This document shows positions 1 to 8,869 of a stretch of DNA of 64,000 bases, piece by piece; within the stretch, counting starts at the first letter, position 1; every line of letters starts with the position of its first letter. Under the pieces are notes generated by a model that was given only the letters and a program-made list of their open reading frames with translations, ran no database searches and had not been told where the DNA came from. The position numbers and the translations under genes were made by a program. The stretch covers positions 248,001 to 312,000 of the forward strand of contig NADL03000537.1 of NCBI GenBank assembly GCA_002205965.3, read 5' to 3'. Source of the stretch: Kappaphycus alvarezii. Its lineage: Eukaryota > Rhodophyta > Florideophyceae > Gigartinales > Solieriaceae.

Positions 1-1
1 A

Positions 2-439
2 TGGGACCCGAAGAATCAACGCCCGGAGCTTTGGAATCTCTTTAACGGCCGGGTCAATCCCGGCGAGAGCGTACGTGTTTTTCCCCTTTCGAATTGGACC
101 GAGCTCGATATCTGGCTCTACATCTGGCTCGACTCGATTCCGGTGGTACCGCTTTATTTCTCAGCGATGCGACCTACGGTGGAGCGTGATGGTACGCTCT
201 TGATGGTGGACGATGAACGTCTACCTCTTCTCGACGGCGAGATTCCCCAGGAGCGTATGGTGCGATTCCGAACGCTCGGGTGCTATCCATTGACCGGGGC
301 CATACGCTCGCCAGCGGCCACGGTACCGGAAATCATCCGCGAGATGCTCGACTCCAAGCTCTCGGAGCGTTCGGGACGTCTGATCGACTTTGACGAAGAT
401 GCATCGATGGAGAAGAAAAAACGAGAGGGTTACTTCTGA
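2..439 (+). CDS. cysD: Sulfate adenylyltransferase subunit 2, C-terminal part (5' end outside window)
   Basis: The open frame enters from the left edge and starts with [17 protein letters not shown], followed by [13 protein letters not shown]. Both stretches are characteristic of the C-terminal half of CysD, the PP-loop ATP sulfurylase subunit. The tail ([30 protein letters not shown]) is also typical, so about 145 residues of an approximately 300-residue protein are present. CysD adenylylates sulfate to APS in the cytoplasm, driven by GTP hydrolysis on CysN. Its stop codon overlaps the start of the next gene by one base (TGATG), which indicates an operon with translational coupling. The catalytic N-terminal half is not visible. 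Confidence 0.93.
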   Translation, partial: WDPKNQRPELWNLFNGRVNPGESVRVFPLSNWTELDIWLYIWLDSIPVVPLYFSAMRPTVERDGTLLMVDDERLPLLDGEIPQERMVRFRTLGCYPLTGAIRSPAATVPEIIREMLDSKLSERSGRLIDFDEDASMEKKKREGYF

Positions 440-2274
440 TGGGTACAGACGCGAATGACCACGCATCGAAAGCCCTCGAAGAAGGGCTTCGACACCACGA
501 ACGAAAAGAGCTCCTGCGCTTTGTCACTGTCGGCTCTGTCGATGATGGCAAGTCAACACTCATAGGCCGACTTCTCCACGACACAGGTATGGTATTTCAG
601 GACCAGGTGAGCGCTGTAGTCAAAGCCTCGGTCAAGACTGGACATGCCATTGACTTTTCACTGTTTACCGATGGTCTCGCTGCTGAACGCGAACAGGGGA
701 TCACCATCGATGTCGCCTATCGTTATTTTACGACCGAGCGGCGCAAGTTCATCCTGGCTGACACGCCCGGGCACGTGCAGTACACGCGAAACATGGTCAC
801 CGGCGCGTCCACCGCCGACGTGGCCCTCATTTTGATCGACGCTCGCCTCGGAGTCTTAGAGCAATCGCGCCGTCACGCTTACATCGCCAGCCTTCTGGGC
901 ATTGATAATTTGGGGGTATGCGTCAACAAGATGGATCTCGTCGGCTTTGACCGTGACGTGTTCCAGCAGATCCGCGCCGATTTTTCCAAGTTCGCCACGA
1001 CCTTGGGCTTTGCGAACATCACCTTTTTCCCGGTGAGCGCGCTCGAGGGCGACAATATCGTCACCACCAGCAAGCGAACCCCGTGGCACGACGGGTCTTC
1101 GGTACTCTCGTATCTTGAAACGATCCCATTGGGCGAAAAGAACGCGGCTCCGGGTCTGCGTTTTCCCGTGCAGCTCGTTCTCCGGCCTAATCTCGACTAC
1201 CGCGGATTTGCTGGCGAGATCATCTCCGGCACCATCGCTGTCGGCGACGCCGTGACCGTGCTGCCTTCCGGCCAAAGCAGCGAAGTTCGAAGTATCGAGA
1301 GCTACGATGGCGAACTCGAGCGTGCACACGCCGGCAAGGCCGTGGTCTTGCGTTTGCGGCACGAAGTCGATGTCAGCCGTGGGGACATGGTGGTGCACGA
1401 TAACGATATTCCGCGCGTCAGCCGTCGCTTCGATGCCCACCTGGTGTGGATGAACGAACGCCCTCTCGACCGCGAAAAAACCTACCTTCTCAAACACACC
1501 ACCCAAACCATCGGTGCTCAAATCAATAACGTCCACTGGAAGCGTAACATGGAAACACTCGAAGAGCTTCCAGCCGATACGCTCGGCCTAAACGATATTG
1601 GTTATGTGACGGTGAATGGCCATCGGGCGCTCTACTACGACAGCTACGACGTTTCGAGGAAAAGTGGCTCGTTCATTCTGATCGATTCGCTCACCAACAC
1701 CACCGTGGCTGCGGGTATGCTCCATGCCTCCGAGCAGCGCTCAGACATCGATAGCGCCCTTCGGGAGATCCGGGCTGGCTACGGCCTGGTCCCGAAGACC
1801 CAGGTGAGCCCCACCGAGCGGCGCGAGCGCTTGGGGCAGAGCGGCGCAGTGGTTTGGATCGCCGGGTTGCCCGGTTCAGGACGTTGGGCACTCGCCTTTG
1901 CACTCGAGCGCCGGCTTTTCGATCTGGGGTCGAGCGCGACCGTACTCGATCCAGTCGGCGAGTCGCTAGAAACCATCGCTTCGGCCGCCAAAGCCTGCGC
2001 CGATGCCGGTTTGGTTGCTGTGTGCGCCTTCAGTGCGCTCAAGCGCCAAGAGCGCGCCCAGGTTCGAGAACGAATCGGGCCCCAGCGCTTCTTTGAAGTC
2101 TATGTCAACACGAACGAAGAGATCTGCCGCGAGCGCCGCCCCGACGGCCACTTCGACGGCTACGAAGCCCCATTGCGACCGGATATTACGGTGACATTGA
2201 ATCAGCTGCGCTTCGATGCGCCACTGAATTCCATCATCGATGCTCTCGAGGAGCGAGCTCGGTTTTCGCGCTGA
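439..2274 (+). CDS. cysN: Sulfate adenylyltransferase subunit 1 (CysN) fused to a degenerate APS-kinase-like domain
   Basis: This 611-residue protein has an EF-Tu-like GTPase domain: G1 GSVDDGKST (32-40), G3 DTPGH (108-112) and G4 NKMD (163-166). Beta-barrel domains follow to about residue 460. CysN powers APS synthesis with CysD. From about residue 468 the chain resembles APS kinase (CysC), as in bifunctional CysNC, but the Walker A is GLPGSGRW instead of GxxGxGK[ST]. The conserved LDGDNxR/GFS stretch is missing, and the segment before YEAP is shortened. The domain has about 140 residues where a functional CysC has about 180-200. I infer that the GTPase half works and the kinase half does not. 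Confidence 0.93.
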   Translation: MGTDANDHASKALEEGLRHHERKELLRFVTVGSVDDGKSTLIGRLLHDTGMVFQDQVSAVVKASVKTGHAIDFSLFTDGLAAEREQGITIDVAYRYFTTERRKFILADTPGHVQYTRNMVTGASTADVALILIDARLGVLEQSRRHAYIASLLGIDNLGVCVNKMDLVGFDRDVFQQIRADFSKFATTLGFANITFFPVSALEGDNIVTTSKRTPWHDGSSVLSYLETIPLGEKNAAPGLRFPVQLVLRPNLDYRGFAGEIISGTIAVGDAVTVLPSGQSSEVRSIESYDGELERAHAGKAVVLRLRHEVDVSRGDMVVHDNDIPRVSRRFDAHLVWMNERPLDREKTYLLKHTTQTIGAQINNVHWKRNMETLEELPADTLGLNDIGYVTVNGHRALYYDSYDVSRKSGSFILIDSLTNTTVAAGMLHASEQRSDIDSALREIRAGYGLVPKTQVSPTERRERLGQSGAVVWIAGLPGSGRWALAFALERRLFDLGSSATVLDPVGESLETIASAAKACADAGLVAVCAFSALKRQERAQVRERIGPQRFFEVYVNTNEEICRERRPDGHFDGYEAPLRPDITVTLNQLRFDAPLNSIIDALEERARFSR

Positions 2275-2364
2275 GAAACTTGCATCGGAGTCACGATCCA
2301 GTTCATCTTCAATGCTGTCGAGGCAACATGGTGATGAAGAGTGACTATGCTGAGGAGTATGGTT

Positions 2365-3273
2365 ATGGCTCCGATGAAACTCGAGCGACGGCAAGTTCTA
2401 TCTGGCCTGTTCGCCTCCGCGGTATGGATGCGTGTCGATAAGGCCATGGCATTTTCCAAGCTGAAGGTAGGATCCACCCAAGTCATGGCGCTCTCCGATG
2501 GCACACTGACCGCGCCGGCGACGTTCTTCAGCAATATCACCGACGCTCAACAGGCCGAGTTAGGCAAAACCGTACAGCTCGCGGCCAACACGTACGCCTA
2601 CACGCATGCGGATCGTACATTTCTTTTTGACACGGGTGCTGGTGTTGACCACTACATCTCTCAGCAATTTCCGGCGCTCGGGAAGCTGCCCGCTGATCTT
2701 GCCGCGGCCGGGATCGATCCGAGCGCTGTCACCGACATCGTGATCACGCATATGCATATCGACCACATCGGCGGATTGGTTCAGGGCGGCGCCGCGGTCT
2801 TCCCCAAAGCCAGAGTGCACGTGTCAAAAGCAGATTGGGATTTTTGGACGAAAAAAGACGCGGTGAAGCTCCTTCCGGATCTGACCAAACCCATGGCGAG
2901 CGCGGCGCAATTCATTGGCAAGACGATCGGCGAAACAATCAGAACCCATGCAGGTGAAGCCGACCTCGGCGCCGGTGTGGCCCTTATTCCAGCCCCCGGA
3001 CACACTCCGGGTCATAGCGCCGTGATGCTCACCTCGGGCAGTGAGCAGCTGATGCTGGTGGGTGACGCGGTGGTGAGCGAGAAAGTTCATTTCGCCTATC
3101 CCGATGCGAGCTGGGCACTGGAATTCGATCCACCCCTAGCGGCCAAGACACGCAGATCTATCCTGGATCGCGCTGCAACCGACAAAATCAAAATCGCAGG
3201 CAGCCATTTCAGCAGCCCGGGGACAGGTTTTGTGGAACGGGCTGGCGCCAACTTCAAGTTTGTTGCGGCTTGA
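2365..3273 (+). CDS. MBL-fold metallo-hydrolase with a twin-arginine-like leader
   Basis: The metallo-beta-lactamase fold is shown by the HxHxDH metal motif (THMHIDHIGG, about residues 128-137), followed by PGHTPGHS and VGDAVV, which supply further zinc ligands. The N-terminus has LERRQVLSGLFASAV, a twin-arginine-like leader, so Tat export to the periplasm is plausible though the motif is imperfect. I chose the ATG at 2365 because GAGGAG sits seven bases upstream; a GTG at 2341 and an ATG at 2374 are alternatives in the same frame. The general plan resembles quorum-quenching lactonase and glyoxalase II-type hydrolases, but the substrate cannot be read from sequence. Confidence 0.85.
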   Translation: MAPMKLERRQVLSGLFASAVWMRVDKAMAFSKLKVGSTQVMALSDGTLTAPATFFSNITDAQQAELGKTVQLAANTYAYTHADRTFLFDTGAGVDHYISQQFPALGKLPADLAAAGIDPSAVTDIVITHMHIDHIGGLVQGGAAVFPKARVHVSKADWDFWTKKDAVKLLPDLTKPMASAAQFIGKTIGETIRTHAGEADLGAGVALIPAPGHTPGHSAVMLTSGSEQLMLVGDAVVSEKVHFAYPDASWALEFDPPLAAKTRRSILDRAATDKIKIAGSHFSSPGTGFVERAGANFKFVAA

Positions 3274-3340
3274 TCAGCTCGGTCGCGTGGGAGTAGCCGT
3301 TCGCACATGACAACTCGACAATGCCGAAAGGACCACCATC

Positions 3341-3817
3341 ATGGCTGACGAACCCCAACGACCGCCTTTGCCCCCGTTCACCGAAGAAACCGCGCGAAAA
3401 AAAGTCCGCCTCGCTGAAGACGGCTGGAACAGCCGTGATGCCGGCAAGGTGGCATTGGCGTACACTCAAGACAGCAAGTGGCGTAACCGCGTCGAATTCC
3501 CCGAGGGACGCGAGGCCGTCGAAGAATTCCTGACTCGCAAATGGAATCAGGAGCTCGACTACCGCTTGATCAAGGAGCTTTGGGCCTACACCGAAAACCG
3601 CATCGCCGTGCGTTATGTCTACGAGTATCGAGATGACAGTGATAACTGGTTTCGCGCTTATGGCAACGAAAACTGGGAATTCAATAACGACGGATACATG
3701 ACGCATCGGCATTCGTCGATCAATGAGAAGCCGATTGGCGAGGACGAGCGCAAATTCCGATGGCCCTTGGGACCTCGCCCCGACGACCACCCGGGTCTGA
3801 GCGATTTGGGTCTTTAA
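3341..3817 (+). CDS. DUF1348 / NTF2-like (SnoaL-fold) protein
   Basis: The 158-residue protein matches the DUF1348 family as I know it: an early block ([12 protein letters not shown]), then [18 protein letters not shown], then [13 protein letters not shown] and [11 protein letters not shown]. It is a compact NTF2-like cone fold with no signal peptide, so it is likely cytoplasmic. Members of this family have no firmly established reaction. AAAGGA lies just upstream of the start. It stands alone between a hydrolase gene and a convergent glycosyltransferase gene. Confidence 0.85.
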   Translation: MADEPQRPPLPPFTEETARKKVRLAEDGWNSRDAGKVALAYTQDSKWRNRVEFPEGREAVEEFLTRKWNQELDYRLIKELWAYTENRIAVRYVYEYRDDSDNWFRAYGNENWEFNNDGYMTHRHSSINEKPIGEDERKFRWPLGPRPDDHPGLSDLGL

Positions 3818-3846
3818 CCAAAGGTACTGCACGGAATCTTGTCCAC

Positions 3847-4962
3847 TCACGGTATGTGGTTTTGGCGACACTCTTCCAAGAAGTTCGCAACTCGTTCGGC
3901 CACCTCGACCCAAGTCGGCTGCCTCAGAAATCGCTCGTGAGCATGCTCGGACATTTTGCTGAGAAGCTCGCGATCACAATACCACTGATTGACCGCGCGA
4001 GCGATTTCTCGGGGATCTTGGTGATCGACGAGGAACGCATCCCGGCCATGAGACAATAGTTCCATCGCGCTTCCTCGGGTCGAAGCAAGGACCGGAAGAG
4101 AAAAGGCAAGAGCCTCGACATAAGCGGTGCTCACTCCTTGCATCGGCGCGGGGTTGGCGAGCACCTGAGCGCGGCGCAAGCGCTCAACCAGGGCCGAGCT
4201 GCGCAATTTGCCCCACAGGGTCACCACCTGAGTCAGGCCTTCCCGCACAATCGTCGCTTGGATCTCGCGGACATAGCTCGGCGCCTCCTGCAGATCACCG
4301 ACCACGTCGAGGCGAACCGCGGGTTTTGCGACTCGCGCGAGACCTGCGAGCAAATAGTGCAGTCCCCGAAGAGGCACCACATCCGCGAGAAACAGAATTC
4401 TCAACGGGCCGGTCTCGGCGGCGCGGCGCCTGACGTCGTCGGCTCGGAGATCGACCTCGAGATGGTCGCGGCCAGGTGGCGCGACGACACCAGGCATGGA
4501 GTATCCCATCAATCGGTCGATCTTCTGGCCGGTTTCACGGCTCTTGACGACCGCTCCAGCTACCGTCTTGAAATAGTCGCGCTCGACCCGGGTGTAGAGT
4601 GCCGCCTCGTGCCGCGACCACCCTGCTTCCCCCAAGCGCAAACCTTGGGCTAGGCATACAATGGGATAACCGCGAAGGTTGCGGTTCAGACGAAAAAAAG
4701 ACGGGTGATTCTTTTCGTCTTGGAGCAGAATATCAAAGTGCGCTTTTTTGAGTCGGCGGCGAAGGCCTGGAGCGAAGTTATCCAGCAGCAGACGGCCGTA
4801 GTCACGCTCGGGAAGTGCTATCACGTCAACGGTATGGCCCAACTTTGAGAGTCCGCGCAGCAGCCAACGTTGATACACCGCGTTTCCTGAGTGCTGGGTG
4901 AGATCGCCGTAGACAATGTGGCCAAGTCTTAACGATTTACTCACGAGAATCCTGACCCTCAC
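3847..4962 (-). CDS. Glycosyltransferase family 4 (GT-B fold)
   Basis: The frame encodes a GT-B-type retaining glycosyltransferase. The N-terminal acceptor domain has a glycine-rich start (LGHIVYGDLTQHSGNAVYQ). The C-terminal nucleotide-sugar domain has LRILFLADVVPLRGLHYLL and the acceptor-loop-like GVSTAYVEALAFSLPVLAS. The frame is open up to an ATG at 5004, but that would overlap the divergent neighbour. A GTG at 4962 or one at 4944 (with AGGA five bases upstream) are better starts. It would transfer a sugar to a surface glycan or lipid-linked acceptor. It does not sit in an obvious glycan operon, so substrate and product are unknown. Confidence 0.85.
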   Translation of the reverse strand: MRVRILVSKSLRLGHIVYGDLTQHSGNAVYQRWLLRGLSKLGHTVDVIALPERDYGRLLLDNFAPGLRRRLKKAHFDILLQDEKNHPSFFRLNRNLRGYPIVCLAQGLRLGEAGWSRHEAALYTRVERDYFKTVAGAVVKSRETGQKIDRLMGYSMPGVVAPPGRDHLEVDLRADDVRRRAAETGPLRILFLADVVPLRGLHYLLAGLARVAKPAVRLDVVGDLQEAPSYVREIQATIVREGLTQVVTLWGKLRSSALVERLRRAQVLANPAPMQGVSTAYVEALAFSLPVLASTRGSAMELLSHGRDAFLVDHQDPREIARAVNQWYCDRELLSKMSEHAHERFLRQPTWVEVAERVANFLEECRQNHIP

Positions 4963-4980
4963 CGCTGATGGGATAAAACC

Positions 4981-5691
4981 ATGGGCGTGGTGATGGGAGC
5001 TCATCCAGGCGGTCGTCGCAAATTTGCAGTGTCCGCCCTGTTTTACGCTGAGTCTTTGCCGGCTTTGATGTTCAGAAGCCAGGCTTACTCGGGGACCGAC
5101 GAAGTTTTGACCGATATCCTCGGCACCTATGGCGAATGGGGCGAGCTTGCCGCCGTTGCTATCGATGCACCTTTAACCTGGTCTGGAGCACCCGGCGGCT
5201 GGCGTCAATGCGACCTCGAAATGCGGGATGCCTTGCCGGCGTGGTCGCCCAAGAGTTGGATCCGCGCGCCGAGTACCGTGGCCGGAGCAGTCGGCGTCCA
5301 GGGGCCGGCCTTGGCATGGAGACTAGCCCAGGAGGTTAACAACGAGCTGTTACCCAGCCACCGTATCGTTGAAACCCATCCCCGCTTGGGGCTCGCGCGG
5401 ATCGCGCCGGATCTGCGAAGCGCGATCCTGGGCTATCGTGAAGTGAAGCGAAAAGCCGCTGATAGACGCGGAGACATCGAGTCGATCTTAACCCGCATGA
5501 CCGAAACCGGACTCATTCGCCTCGAGGCCGAACCACCGAGCACAAGCGCCGAGCTCGAGGCATTGATCTGCGCCTTGGTGGCTCTGGCCATCGCGTATCC
5601 TGAATCTGGCCTCGTAGTTCAGCATCTCCCCGGCGGCGAGATCTGTCCGGTGGGCGAGCATGCCGTCAGTTTGCTCTGCCGAGTCCCCTAA
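4981..5691 (+). CDS. DUF429-family protein
   Basis: This 236-residue protein shows the DUF429 pattern: a glycine-rich N-terminal strand (GAHPGGRRKFAVSAL), a conserved AIDAPLTW strand with acidic residue, an R..CD.EMR helix, GVQGPALAWRLA, and VETHPRLGLARI. The fold is RNase H-like, but no biochemical function is established for the family that I can name with confidence. It is divergent from the glycosyltransferase and only a few bases before the next gene, so the two downstream genes may be cotranscribed. Confidence 0.8.
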   Translation: MGVVMGAHPGGRRKFAVSALFYAESLPALMFRSQAYSGTDEVLTDILGTYGEWGELAAVAIDAPLTWSGAPGGWRQCDLEMRDALPAWSPKSWIRAPSTVAGAVGVQGPALAWRLAQEVNNELLPSHRIVETHPRLGLARIAPDLRSAILGYREVKRKAADRRGDIESILTRMTETGLIRLEAEPPSTSAELEALICALVALAIAYPESGLVVQHLPGGEICPVGEHAVSLLCRVP

Positions 5692-5694
5692 ACT

Positions 5695-6519
5695 ATGGTC
5701 GCGGCCATTATGGTAGCCCCGAAAAGACCTGTAGCCGTTTCAAGACGAAGGCGTTCGGTCTGGAGAGTCGTGGTATGGTCGACCGCACTGTTCGCACCTG
5801 AATGGGGGTGTGAACATCAAGCCGCGCCCGCCACGGCCACGAATGCCCCCCCTAAGCCCCTGAATTTCATAGAACGAGTGACCGGAAACCCGGAGAGCGG
5901 CGCGTCTCTTCCTTTAGTCGTGGCACTCCACGGACGCGGCGACACGCCCGAGGGCTTTACCGAGAGACTGAGCGGTTATACCCACGCCGCACGCTTCGTC
6001 TACCTCGAGGCGCCCATCGACGAAGGCAAAGGCCGGGGATGGTTTACCTTTGACCCCATGCCGGGCTCCAGGAAGCGAACCACCGCTAAGGTTCGCCGTC
6101 TCGTCGACCGCTTGATGGTGAGCCTGGACCGGATCGAAGCGAGTTCCGAGACCCAAGGCAAGCCGGTTTTGCTCGGATTCTCTCAGGGCGCCATGGTGGT
6201 TTATGCCGCAGCCTTGGCACATCCGGAGAGGTTTGCGGCGGCTCTACCGGTGAGTGGTGCCCTTTTTGAAACCCTCATCCCGGAAGATATGGGCGAGCGC
6301 GGGCCTAAGCTACCACCGGTGATCGCATTTCACGGTGAAGACGATCCGGTGATCCCCGCGCGCGCATCCGTCAGAGCAATCGATACCCTCAAGGCTGCCG
6401 GCGCTTCAGCGGAAATTCGACGGTTTGCCGGTGTGCCCCATTGGATCACTGGGGATATGAAAAAATCCTTGCTCAGCGCCATCGCCATGTTTACCCACGC
6501 GACAGCTCAAGCTCCGTGA
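5695..6519 (+). CDS. Exported alpha/beta hydrolase (phospholipase/carboxylesterase family)
   Basis: A serine hydrolase of the carboxylesterase/phospholipase type. VALHGRGDT forms the oxyanion region, GFSQG carries the nucleophile Ser163, GEDDPVIP the acid Asp217 and GVPHW His249. This complete triad predicts an active esterase. The N-terminus has an arginine-rich stretch, then a hydrophobic segment ending in WGC at Cys39; the lipobox is non-canonical, so the protein may be membrane-anchored or simply exported. It starts three bases after the DUF429 stop. An ATG at 5710 is an alternative start. The natural ester substrate is unknown. Confidence 0.85.
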   Translation: MVAAIMVAPKRPVAVSRRRRSVWRVVVWSTALFAPEWGCEHQAAPATATNAPPKPLNFIERVTGNPESGASLPLVVALHGRGDTPEGFTERLSGYTHAARFVYLEAPIDEGKGRGWFTFDPMPGSRKRTTAKVRRLVDRLMVSLDRIEASSETQGKPVLLGFSQGAMVVYAAALAHPERFAAALPVSGALFETLIPEDMGERGPKLPPVIAFHGEDDPVIPARASVRAIDTLKAAGASAEIRRFAGVPHWITGDMKKSLLSAIAMFTHATAQAP

Positions 6520-6569
6520 CCGACGCCGATGCGAGTTAACCCTGGAGCGAGCGGCCGAGCGGCATCACG

Positions 6570-8033
6570 CTAGGCGTCGTAGCGATAATACTCGATGCCA
6601 AAATCCTGAAAATCAGCCTCGTTGCGGATCCCAACCCGATCAACGCGGAACCCACTGCGCGCAGAAGAAAGCTTGGCCACAGGCCGCCCGTCGTGCAGCG
6701 CTTCGTATTGCTCGCGATCGAGGTTGACCGCGTGAGCCATCGCGCTTTCAACCCCGATACGCCGAGCAGCATGCCGCCAGTTTTCGGCCGCTCGAGCAGG
6801 GATCGCTTCGGCGGCGTCGCCACTACCGTAGCCGATGAGCACGAGCTCACGTTCAAATAACTCAACGTCATGGTTCAAAGCCTCTTCAAAGCCCATCGCA
6901 ACCCAGGCCGGGAGAGAGGCGGTGTAGAGGTTACCCAACTTCGACATTCCAACTTCGCCGAGCTTCATCTTTGCAGCCAGAACTTCCCGAAATTTCGGCG
7001 ACTTGCGGAAACTTTTGGCGACCTTCATGCTCGCTGGATACGGGTCCGGTTCGCCATCGCGCTCGAGCATATCGAAAAGACGAGGCTCGCTCACCATCTC
7101 CCGACGCACCGCGTCAAAATCAGTTCCGCAGGCCTCGCATAGCGCCTCAAGCTCGGACCTATGCGCGTCCGATTGACCCAGGCCAAACACATAGAGCGCC
7201 GCGGCCGCGTTGACGGGCATCTGATGATAAGGCCGATGAAAGAAAGCTGCCGCGAGGTCATGGTAGTAATCGCGGGGTGTGCGACCGAGTTTTTTAAGCA
7301 TGACTTCGACCGCGCGCACCGTTTCGTCGATAAAACAAACCGTGGAGTAACGCCCGCTGAATACCGGGAAATCATGTTCCCGGTGTTGGCCCTGATGATA
7401 GGAGCTCGCAAAATGGCGCCGAAAGGGTTTTCGGAAATCAGGGCCACGGTAATCCGAGACACTGCCAGCGTGGTTGAGATCGAGCGCAAGCAACTGAGGG
7501 TCTTCCTCGAGGAGTAGCGCCACGGCCCCTGACCCTTGGGTCTGCTCTCCGCTCGAACCTCGCTCGTAGAGCGCGATATCGCCTGAAACCACGATGGCGA
7601 CGCGACCGCGACCATCGAACGCGAGATAGCGCAGGGCATTTTTGACGGCGTAGATCCCGCCGAGGCATGCATGTTTATGTTCGGGGACCTCGCAATTTCG
7701 CGGCAGCCGCTCCAACCCCATCGCCTCGAGTCCACGATCAACCAAACCCTTAATGATCACCGCTCCGGCCGAGTTATCGGTGGAGGATTCGGTACCAAAG
7801 CCCAAAAAACCTATCGATTTCGGATCGACATCGTAATCGCGAATCAGAGCCAAAACCGCGCTCGCAGCCATGGTGTAGATACTTTCTTCGGGTCCGGGCA
7901 AACGAAAACTCTCGCCGACCACGGCGCGAATTTTTTCCCATGGGGCATCGGTCCATCGGCACCACGCTTCGAGATCCACGCGATAGGGCGGGACATAGAG
8001 CTTCAAACCGCTGATGCCATAGGTCATGATCAA
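6570..8033 (-). CDS. mvaS: Hydroxymethylglutaryl-CoA synthase
   Basis: A thiolase-fold enzyme that condenses acetyl-CoA with acetoacetyl-CoA. The catalytic Cys123 lies in EHKHACLGG, the general base Glu82 in GTESSTDNS, and the catalytic His266 in FFHRPYHQMP, so all three key residues of HMG-CoA synthase are present. At 487 residues it is longer than most bacterial MvaS proteins (about 390-420). Its start overlaps the stop of the upstream nitrilase gene (ATGA), so it is translated as the last gene of a three-gene run. It may feed mevalonate-derived isoprenoids or leucine/isovalerate-type metabolism; no other mevalonate genes are in the window. Confidence 0.93.
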   Translation of the reverse strand: MIMTYGISGLKLYVPPYRVDLEAWCRWTDAPWEKIRAVVGESFRLPGPEESIYTMAASAVLALIRDYDVDPKSIGFLGFGTESSTDNSAGAVIIKGLVDRGLEAMGLERLPRNCEVPEHKHACLGGIYAVKNALRYLAFDGRGRVAIVVSGDIALYERGSSGEQTQGSGAVALLLEEDPQLLALDLNHAGSVSDYRGPDFRKPFRRHFASSYHQGQHREHDFPVFSGRYSTVCFIDETVRAVEVMLKKLGRTPRDYYHDLAAAFFHRPYHQMPVNAAAALYVFGLGQSDAHRSELEALCEACGTDFDAVRREMVSEPRLFDMLERDGEPDPYPASMKVAKSFRKSPKFREVLAAKMKLGEVGMSKLGNLYTASLPAWVAMGFEEALNHDVELFERELVLIGYGSGDAAEAIPARAAENWRHAARRIGVESAMAHAVNLDREQYEALHDGRPVAKLSSARSGFRVDRVGIRNEADFQDFGIEYYRYDA

Positions 8034-8869
8034 TCCTCCTCGTTGAGATCCTCGCGACGATGAGTCAATGCGGGAAAGCGTCGCCGGACAGACACCAACG
8101 CGTCATGATCCAGGTCAGCAAAAATCACACCTGGACGCTCAGGGGCGCTTGCCAAAATCGTGCCCCACGGATCGATTACCATGCTCTTTCCCCAACTCAC
8201 CCGCCCGGGAAAATGCTCTCCCCATTGGGCAGCAGCGACCACATAGCATTGATTTTCGATTGCACGGGCGCGCAAAAGGCACTCCCAATGATCCTTGCCG
8301 GTCTGCAGCGTAAAGGCGGAGGGGACCATAACAACCGACGCGCCGCGATCGACAAGACGGCGGTAGTGTTCAGGGAAACGCAGATCGTAGCAGATCGAAA
8401 GGCCAAGCTGCCATTCACCCACCGAAACGACGACAGCGTCATCACCGGCGGCCCAACCATCGGACTCGCGGATCGAGCCACCCCCAGGAAGCTCGACATC
8501 GAAGAGGTGGACCTTGCGATAACTCGCCGAGATTGTACCTTCGGGAGCGATGACCACCGAGGTATTGTAGGCGCGCCTCTCATCCGGCGAGCGCTCGGGA
8601 ACAGATCCAGCGAAGAGCCACACTTCGCAGGATCGAGCTAGCGTCTGCAGCTCGGCCACAAGCTTGGAGGCGTCCAAGGCCTCAGCGTACTGCGAGGCCT
8701 CACCCTCGCGACCGAGAAAGAGCGCATTCTCAGGCAACGCCACCCAATGCGCTCCGCCGTCCTTGGCTTCTCGGCAAAATCTCCCGATATTATCCAGATT
8801 CTCCCCCAGACACCGTGTGCTTTGCAGCTGGATCACGGCGATCCGAGTTCGAGACGAAGCCCGGTTCAC
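8030..8869 (-). CDS. Nitrilase-superfamily carbon-nitrogen hydrolase (Nit1-like amidase)
   Basis: The Glu-Lys-Cys triad of the nitrilase superfamily is complete: Glu47 in ALPENA, Lys119 in YRKVHLFDVELP and Cys160 in SICYDLRFPE. The YRKVHLFD block and length (279 residues) match the Nit1 branch, whose characterised members hydrolyse deaminated glutathione as metabolite repair. No signal peptide is seen, so it is cytoplasmic. It overlaps the H1-like gene upstream by four bases and the HMG-CoA synthase gene downstream by four bases. The specific substrate is assigned by family resemblance only. Confidence 0.92.
   Translation of the reverse strand: MNRASSRTRIAVIQLQSTRCLGENLDNIGRFCREAKDGGAHWVALPENALFLGREGEASQYAEALDASKLVAELQTLARSCEVWLFAGSVPERSPDERRAYNTSVVIAPEGTISASYRKVHLFDVELPGGGSIRESDGWAAGDDAVVVSVGEWQLGLSICYDLRFPEHYRRLVDRGASVVMVPSAFTLQTGKDHWECLLRARAIENQCYVVAAAQWGEHFPGRVSWGKSMVIDPWGTILASAPERPGVIFADLDHDALVSVRRRFPALTHRREDLNEED

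Noticed and set aside
856-1536. Minus-strand frame of 226 codons inside cysN
   Set aside because: CysN has all GTPase motifs in its own frame; the antisense frame has no recognisable domain.
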